Origin: Actinomycetota bacterium
Lineage (GTDB): Bacteria; Actinomycetota; UBA4738; HRBIN12
Reading direction: 5' to 3'
Assembly: GCA_035640355.1 (NCBI GenBank)
Contig: DASQWI010000017.1
Coordinates: 167,351-231,350 of the forward strand
Length of the DNA: 64,000 nucleotides
This document shows, one piece after another, positions 59,660 to 64,000 of this stretch. Below the pieces are notes generated by a model, which worked only from the letters and a program-made list of their open reading frames with translations, was not told the DNA's origin and made no database searches. Both the position numbers and the translations under genes were made by a program. The first letter of the stretch is position 1; every line of letters begins with the position of its first letter.

Positions 59660-60979
59660 ATGCTGACCGAGCATGAACGGCGCGCCGACGACGGCGCGAT
59701 GAACGCAATCGCGAAGCGGACGACGGAGGACCGACCGTGGGAGACGCTCGGCGACCTGCGCCTGTCACGAAGGCGTCTCCTTCGCGGCTTCGGCGCCGGA
59801 CTCGGCGCATCGTGGCTCCTGGCAGCGTGCAGCGGTGGGGGAGAAGGCGTTGACGCCGGCGGGAACCCATCCGATGTGTTCGCCGGTGAGCCGGAGGGCA
59901 CCGTCGACGTCGCGAACTGGCCGATCTACATCGACAAGGCCAAGACCCCGTCCGGCGAGCAGTACATCCCGTCTCTTCGGGAGTTCCAACAACGCACCGG
60001 GATCGAGGCCAACTATCAAGAAGTCATCGAGGACTATCCGTCGTTCCTGACGTCGATCGTTCCCCAGTTCCAGGCGGAGCGCCCGATCGGTTGGGACGTC
60101 ATCGTCATCGGGGGCCGTGAGCTGACCGTTCTCCTGGCGAATGAATGGCTGACGCCGCTGGACCCAAACCTGCGACCGAACTTCGACGCCAACGCGACGA
60201 CGTGGGCACGCGATCCGGCGTTCGATCCGGGAAATCGTCACACGATGGCATGGCAAGGAGGCTTCACCGCGCTCGGCGTGAACCGCAACCTGACGAACGG
60301 GCCGATCACGACTCTCGACGACCTGGCGAACCCCGACAAGGTGGGGCGGTCCGCCGTGGGAATGATCAGCAGCGAGATGCCCGATTTCGTGATGCAGAAC
60401 CTCGGCATCGATCCGGAGACGTCAACCCCGGATGACTGGCGCGAGGCCGCGACGTGGTTGACGATGCAGCGCGAGTCCGGGACCGTTCGCGGGTACTTCG
60501 GGCAGAACTACATCCAGGACATGACGGCCGGCAACACCTCGGTTTCGATGGCTTGGTCCGGCGACATCTTCTACTACAGCGTCTGGGCGGGTCAGACCGA
60601 GCTCGAATTCGTGCTCCCCGAAGGTGGCGGCCTTCGGTGGATCGACAGCATGGCGATCCCGGTGAACGCCGAACATCCGGTAGATGCGATGACGTTCATG
60701 GATTTCTACTACAACCCCAACATCGCCCTGATGGTGACGTCGTGGGTCCTCACGATGTCGCCGGTCGACGGAGTGAGTGAGCTCATCCTCAACGAGGCAG
60801 AGGCCGCCCGAGACGACGGTTTCAAGGGGTACGCCAACAAGCTCTCGGCGACGGCCGACAACCGCTTCACGTTCCCGGACGAGGAGATTCTCGCTTCAAC
60901 GTCGTTCGCCCGTGATCTCCGGACCGAGGAGGAGCGGGAAGAGTGGGACGCGATCTTCTCTCCCATCTCGCAGACGTGA
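59660..60979 (+). CDS. Tat-exported polyamine-type ABC substrate-binding lipoprotein (PotD family)
   Basis: 439 residues. Twin-arginine signal LSRRRLLRGFGAGLGASWLL ends in lipobox LAAC, so it is probably exported folded and lipidated. The body matches PotD: VANWPIYIDKAK, FQQRTGIEANYQEVIEDYP, AWSGDIFYY and FMDFYYNPNIA. Start ATG 59660 follows GGAAGGGG; ATG 59699 is an alternative. No permease or ATPase gene is adjacent, so the partners must be elsewhere. Ligand may be spermidine, putrescine or a related cation. Confidence 0.88.
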   Translation: MLTEHERRADDGAMNAIAKRTTEDRPWETLGDLRLSRRRLLRGFGAGLGASWLLAACSGGGEGVDAGGNPSDVFAGEPEGTVDVANWPIYIDKAKTPSGEQYIPSLREFQQRTGIEANYQEVIEDYPSFLTSIVPQFQAERPIGWDVIVIGGRELTVLLANEWLTPLDPNLRPNFDANATTWARDPAFDPGNRHTMAWQGGFTALGVNRNLTNGPITTLDDLANPDKVGRSAVGMISSEMPDFVMQNLGIDPETSTPDDWREAATWLTMQRESGTVRGYFGQNYIQDMTAGNTSVSMAWSGDIFYYSVWAGQTELEFVLPEGGGLRWIDSMAIPVNAEHPVDAMTFMDFYYNPNIALMVTSWVLTMSPVDGVSELILNEAEAARDDGFKGYANKLSATADNRFTFPDEEILASTSFARDLRTEEEREEWDAIFSPISQT

Positions 60980-61038
60980 GCGAGGACGCACCGCGCCGCT
61001 AGGCCCCATCCGAAGCAGTGGGCCGTATCGTGTTCGCT

Positions 61039-61362
61039 ATGCGTTCCCATGCACGGACGGAGACTGCTCCCGTCGAAACTCAACCGGTCGAGACGGACGA
61101 GCCCGCCGACGAGAAGATCGCCGAACCCCAGATCCCCTGGGTCGTGATCGTGTGGAACGACCCCATCAACCTGATGTCGTACGTGGTCTTCGTGTTCCAG
61201 AAGCTGTTCGGCTATCCGCGCGACAAGGCGACGAAGCTCATGCTGGACGTTCATCACAAGGGGAAGGCCGCGGTGTCGCACGGCACACGGGAGAAGTGCG
61301 AGTTCGACGTCTCCCGGCTCCACGCCTATGGGTTGTGGGCCACCATGCAGAAGGATCGCTGA
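61039..61362 (+). CDS. clpS: ATP-dependent Clp protease adaptor ClpS
   Basis: 107 residues from ATG 61039; a GTG at 61018 would add seven. Core: [20 protein letters not shown] (the NDP loop that binds N-degrons), [20 protein letters not shown] and the C-terminal [12 protein letters not shown]. Delivers N-end-rule substrates to ClpC/ClpA with ClpP. The disordered Thr/Glu-rich N-terminus is as usual. Followed directly by the DUF2017 gene, a constant actinobacterial pairing. Confidence 0.95.
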   Translation: MRSHARTETAPVETQPVETDEPADEKIAEPQIPWVVIVWNDPINLMSYVVFVFQKLFGYPRDKATKLMLDVHHKGKAAVSHGTREKCEFDVSRLHAYGLWATMQKDR

Positions 61363-61833
61363 GTGCCGCCCGCCAGGGTCAAACGCATCCGTGGAGGCAG
61401 GTTCGCCCTCCGGATCAGCAGGGTCGAGCGCGACGTCCTCCGTTCGCTCCCAGCCCAACTGCGCCAGCTGATGACCGAGCACGACGCGGGGGCGAACCCG
61501 GATCTGCGTCGCCTGTTCCCCACGGCGTATCCGGATGATCCGGAGAAAGCTGCCGAGTACGACGCGATGGTCCGAGACGACCTGGTGGCGGAACGGCTTG
61601 CGGCGATCGATGTCATGGAGCGAACGATCGATTCGGATCGGCTCTCGGAGGAGGAGCTGCTCGCTTGGCTGTCCTCGATCAACGACCTTCGGCTGGTGCT
61701 GGGGACTCGTCTCGACGTCGCGGAGGACCTGAGCGAGCTCGACGTAACTCCGGACGACCCCCGGGCCGAGAGCCTCGCGCTCTACGCGTACCTCAGCGTC
61801 CTGGAAGAGGACGCGGTCTCCGCCCTCTCGTGA
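61363..61833 (+). CDS. DUF2017 protein
   Basis: 156 residues, GTG right after the clpS stop. Matches the actinobacterial DUF2017 family: LRISRVERDVLRSLPAQLRQL, RRLFPTAYPDDPEKAAEYD, LSSINDLRLVLGTRLDV. All helical. Constant neighbour of clpS, so a role in the Clp N-degron path is plausible but unproven. Confidence 0.88.
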   Translation: MPPARVKRIRGGRFALRISRVERDVLRSLPAQLRQLMTEHDAGANPDLRRLFPTAYPDDPEKAAEYDAMVRDDLVAERLAAIDVMERTIDSDRLSEEELLAWLSSINDLRLVLGTRLDVAEDLSELDVTPDDPRAESLALYAYLSVLEEDAVSALS

Positions 61834-61947
61834 AGGTTGCTGCGATTTAGCCGTCGCCGCACCCCCGAAGGTTCGCCCACCACCGCCAGATCCTGTTCGC
61901 CACGCCTGCGTGCGCGCCTACCCGCGGAGTGACGAGGATATGACGAC

Positions 61948-61976
61948 TTGACAGGAATCTGACATATCGGTAGTCT
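61948..61976 (+). promoter_or_regulatory. Promoter of the MarR gene
   Basis: TTGACA (61948-61953), 17-base spacer, TAGTCT (61971-61976). The ATG at 61986 is only nine bases past the -10 element, so the transcript is probably leaderless. Confidence 0.65.
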
Positions 61977-61985
61977 CCGGACATC

Positions 61986-62462
61986 ATGAATAGAGCCAGA
62001 ACGCCCGCCGGGGATGCCGCGACGAAACTGATCCTGTCCACATTCCGAGCGAACGGCCTGTTCCTGGATGCCGGAGATGTTCTGAGTGCCAATGACGGCC
62101 TCACGTCCGCGCGTTGGCAGGTTCTCGGCGCGATCGCCCTTGCAGATCGACCGCTCACCGTTCCACAGATCGCTCGTCGCATGGGACTGACCCGACAGAG
62201 CGTGCACGCAAGTGTGAATCGCCTGGTCGGCGACGGGTTCCTCGAGCTTCGACCGAACGCGGATCACCGAACGTCTTCGGTGATCGGTCTGACCAAAAAG
62301 GGCAGCGCGAGGTACGAGGCGATCGACGCGCGTCAGGTCGAGTGGATCAACAAGCTGTCGCGTGGGCTCACTCGTTCGGACATCCAGACGGCGGTTCGAG
62401 TCCTCGACGAGCTGTGCCGTCGACTCGAGAACGACCGGGCAGCTGACGAGGAGACCAGGTGA
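61986..62462 (+). CDS. MarR-family transcriptional regulator
   Basis: 158 residues. Winged helix: LTSARWQVLGAIALADRPLT, VPQIARRMGLTRQSVHASVN, and wing DGFLELRPNADHRTSSVIGL with the DxR motif. Flanked by dimerisation helices. It lies 29 bases before a DUF4383 membrane-protein gene, so that pair is probably co-transcribed and perhaps self-regulated. No ribosome site precedes the ATG, in line with leaderless initiation. Confidence 0.92.
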   Translation: MNRARTPAGDAATKLILSTFRANGLFLDAGDVLSANDGLTSARWQVLGAIALADRPLTVPQIARRMGLTRQSVHASVNRLVGDGFLELRPNADHRTSSVIGLTKKGSARYEAIDARQVEWINKLSRGLTRSDIQTAVRVLDELCRRLENDRAADEETR

Positions 62463-62491
62463 GGATGCCGCGCGATCCCGAAGGAGGAAAC

Positions 62492-62908
62492 ATGAACTGG
62501 GGGAAGACCTACATCACTCTCGCCGGAGTGATCGGCGTGGTGACCGGACTGCTGGGATTCGTCGACAACGCATTCGTGGGCGATCCGGCCAACGACGCCA
62601 TCTTCGCCACCGACGCCGTCCACAACGTGATCCACGTCGGCACCGGAGTCCTCGGCCTGTACATCGGGCTTGCCCTGCGCGGGGCAGCTGAGGCTCGGGG
62701 CATCATCGGCTTCGGCATCCTCTACTTGGCGTTGGCCGTGGTGCTGATGGCCAGCCCGTCGATGTTCGGTCTGATGGATGTGGACGTGAACACGGCCGAT
62801 GACGTGCTCCACGTGGGCCTCGGCCTGGTGACGACCGCGGTGGGCGTCGCCGTCTATCGAGCGCAAACACCCCTCGGTCACGAGGAGGCGTTCGACCGAG
62901 CGGCATGA
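62492..62908 (+). CDS. DUF4383 membrane protein
   Basis: 138 residues from the ATG after AAGGAGG. Four transmembrane helices with the family's His residues in DAVHNVIHVGTGVLGLY and DDVLHVGLGLVT. DUF4383 proteins are common in actinobacteria and of unknown function. Probably expressed with the MarR regulator. Confidence 0.85.
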   Translation: MNWGKTYITLAGVIGVVTGLLGFVDNAFVGDPANDAIFATDAVHNVIHVGTGVLGLYIGLALRGAAEARGIIGFGILYLALAVVLMASPSMFGLMDVDVNTADDVLHVGLGLVTTAVGVAVYRAQTPLGHEEAFDRAA

Positions 62909-63132
62909 GGCGCGCCGTTCCTTCTACTACTGCCCGCGCGTCCCGAGGAGAGAGCCCTGTCGCGAGCCGAGGGATGGCACAGGGACGTCCTCGGCACGGC
63001 CGGAACGCTTCTGGTACAACTCGACCGACGGTTTCCGGGCGGGGGGCGCATGTCGGAGACTCTGTTCGAACGGGCGTCCGCCGAGCCCTCCCGGATCCCC
63101 CCTTTGGAGGCAGCTCCGTTCGGCTCCGTCCG

Positions 63133-64000
63133 AATGGGCGTGGTCTTGGCCGCGGGGCGCTCCGAACGGCTCGTCAACGTGACGGCCGGGGGGTCCAAGG
63201 CGCTCGTGCGCATAGGTGGTCTGGCCCTGGTCGAGCGCGCCGTGCGCGGCCTGCTCGCCGAGGGCCTGGAGCGCGTCGTCGTGGTCGTCGGCTATCAGGC
63301 CGGTCCCGTGGCGGCGGTGGTCGACCGACTCGCCCCCGGCCGCGTCCGAGCTGCTTTCGCCGAGGACTGGGCGCTCGGCAACGGGGTGTCGCTCGCCGCC
63401 GCCGAGCCTCACGTGCGCGATGAAGATCTGTTCCTGCTCGTCACGATGGACCACCTGTTCGGCGATGGCGCGCTGAAGGCGCTCGTAAGGACGGGTGCCC
63501 CGTCCGTTCTGGTTGATCACGCGCCGGACCCGTCAGCATGGGCCGAGGGGACGCGAGTTCATCTACGCGAGGAGCACGCGGTCGCATTCTCCAAGGGACT
63601 CGACGACCCATCGATCGATTGCGGGGCGTTCCTGTTGCCTCCGGCGGTGTTCGATGCGCAGCGGCGCGCCGCGGCGCGGGGCGACGGCTCGCTGGCCGGC
63701 GCCGTGACCGAGCTCGCCACAACCCGTCCGCTCGCGGCCGTGCCGCTCCCGCGCGGCGTCTGGTGGCAGGATGTCGACACGCCCGAGGACCTGCGGCGAG
63801 GTGCCAAGCTCTTGCGTCGCTCGCTCACCAAGGCGGCCGACGGACCCGTCTCCCGATACCTGAACCGACCGCTGTCGACGCGCTTGTCGATGGCACTCGC
63901 TCACCTGCCGATCCATCCGGACGTCGTGTCGGTGGTTGCGCTTCTCGTCGCGGCCGCAGCGGCGTGGAGCCTCGGCATGGGCGCCGGGGTCGCCGGCGCC
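63133..64000 (+). CDS. Nucleotidyltransferase/CDP-alcohol phosphotransferase fusion, IPCT-DIPPS-like, 3' truncated by the window
   Basis: At least 289 residues; the gene runs off the right edge. Residues 1-235 are a nucleotidyltransferase: GVVLAAGRSERL, GGSKALVRIGG, MDHLFG (metal Asp) and WWQDVDTPEDL. From about residue 240 (PVSRYLNRPLSTRLSMAL, HPDVVSVVAL) a CDP-alcohol phosphatidyltransferase begins. The same order occurs in bifunctional CTP:inositol-1-phosphate cytidylyltransferase/di-myo-inositol-1,3'-phosphate-1'-phosphate synthase. It may make an inositol-based compatible solute or phospholipid head group. The 224 bases upstream hold no supported gene and no close ribosome site. Confidence 0.78.

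Overview
The window is high-GC DNA (roughly 67-70% by eye) with many GTG starts, ATGA/GTGA stop-start overlaps and a gene order typical of Actinomycetota: recA-recX-rny-miaB-miaA-dapF-dapL-hflX, then lexA with a divergent LysM gene, nrdR, a B12-dependent ribonucleotide reductase, and later clpS next to a DUF2017 gene. I read it as a deep-branching, probably uncultivated actinobacterium. Class cannot be fixed from the sequence alone.

1-11.5 kb: the end of ftsK, then a myo-inositol uptake and catabolism locus. LacI regulator and iolD run on the minus strand. A divergent operon on the plus strand carries an inositol dehydrogenase, an IolE-like TIM-barrel protein, a sugar ABC transporter (lipoprotein, permease, single-domain ATPase) and iolC. 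iolB follows slightly downstream. A perfect 14-bp LacI-type palindrome lies just after the divergent promoter, and a 14-bp hairpin separates the binding-protein gene from the permease gene.

11.5-31.3 kb: housekeeping genes in tightly coupled runs (RodZ-like, cinA, thpR, recA, recX, rny, miaB, miaA, dapF, dapL, hflX, SIS protein, lexA, LysM protein, clpP, SRPBCC/ArsR pair, nrdR, nrdJ, VOC protein, dut, tRNA-Gly). SOS control can be read directly: LexA boxes sit inside the recA promoter and the lexA/LysM promoters. Paired NrdR-type boxes spaced 32 bp lie before nrdR and nrdJ.

31.3-51 kb: an accessory stretch starting right after tRNA-Gly. It opens with two broken genes (a frameshifted PH-domain protein and an Mrr-like nuclease with an in-frame stop), then a nucleotidyltransferase-like gene and a very large secreted phosphodiesterase/5'-nucleotidase fusion. 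Next comes a defence-like core. On the minus strand are a cyclase-STAND-TPR protein and a TIR-domain protein with a beta-rich tail. On the plus strand an operon encodes a Rad50/RloC-like zinc-hook ATPase, a small helical protein, a second cyclase-NB-ARC-TPR protein and an aldo/keto reductase. This is the best candidate in the window for an undescribed system.

51-64 kb: an M23 peptidase, a fumarate-reductase-type flavoprotein, small proteins and gene remnants. Then comes a cluster with a PLP decarboxylase, SDR, VOC protein, XRE-cupin regulator and a Tat-type polyamine-binding lipoprotein, followed by clpS/DUF2017 and a MarR/DUF4383 pair. The window ends inside a nucleotidyltransferase/CDP-alcohol phosphotransferase fusion that resembles the enzyme making di-myo-inositol phosphate.
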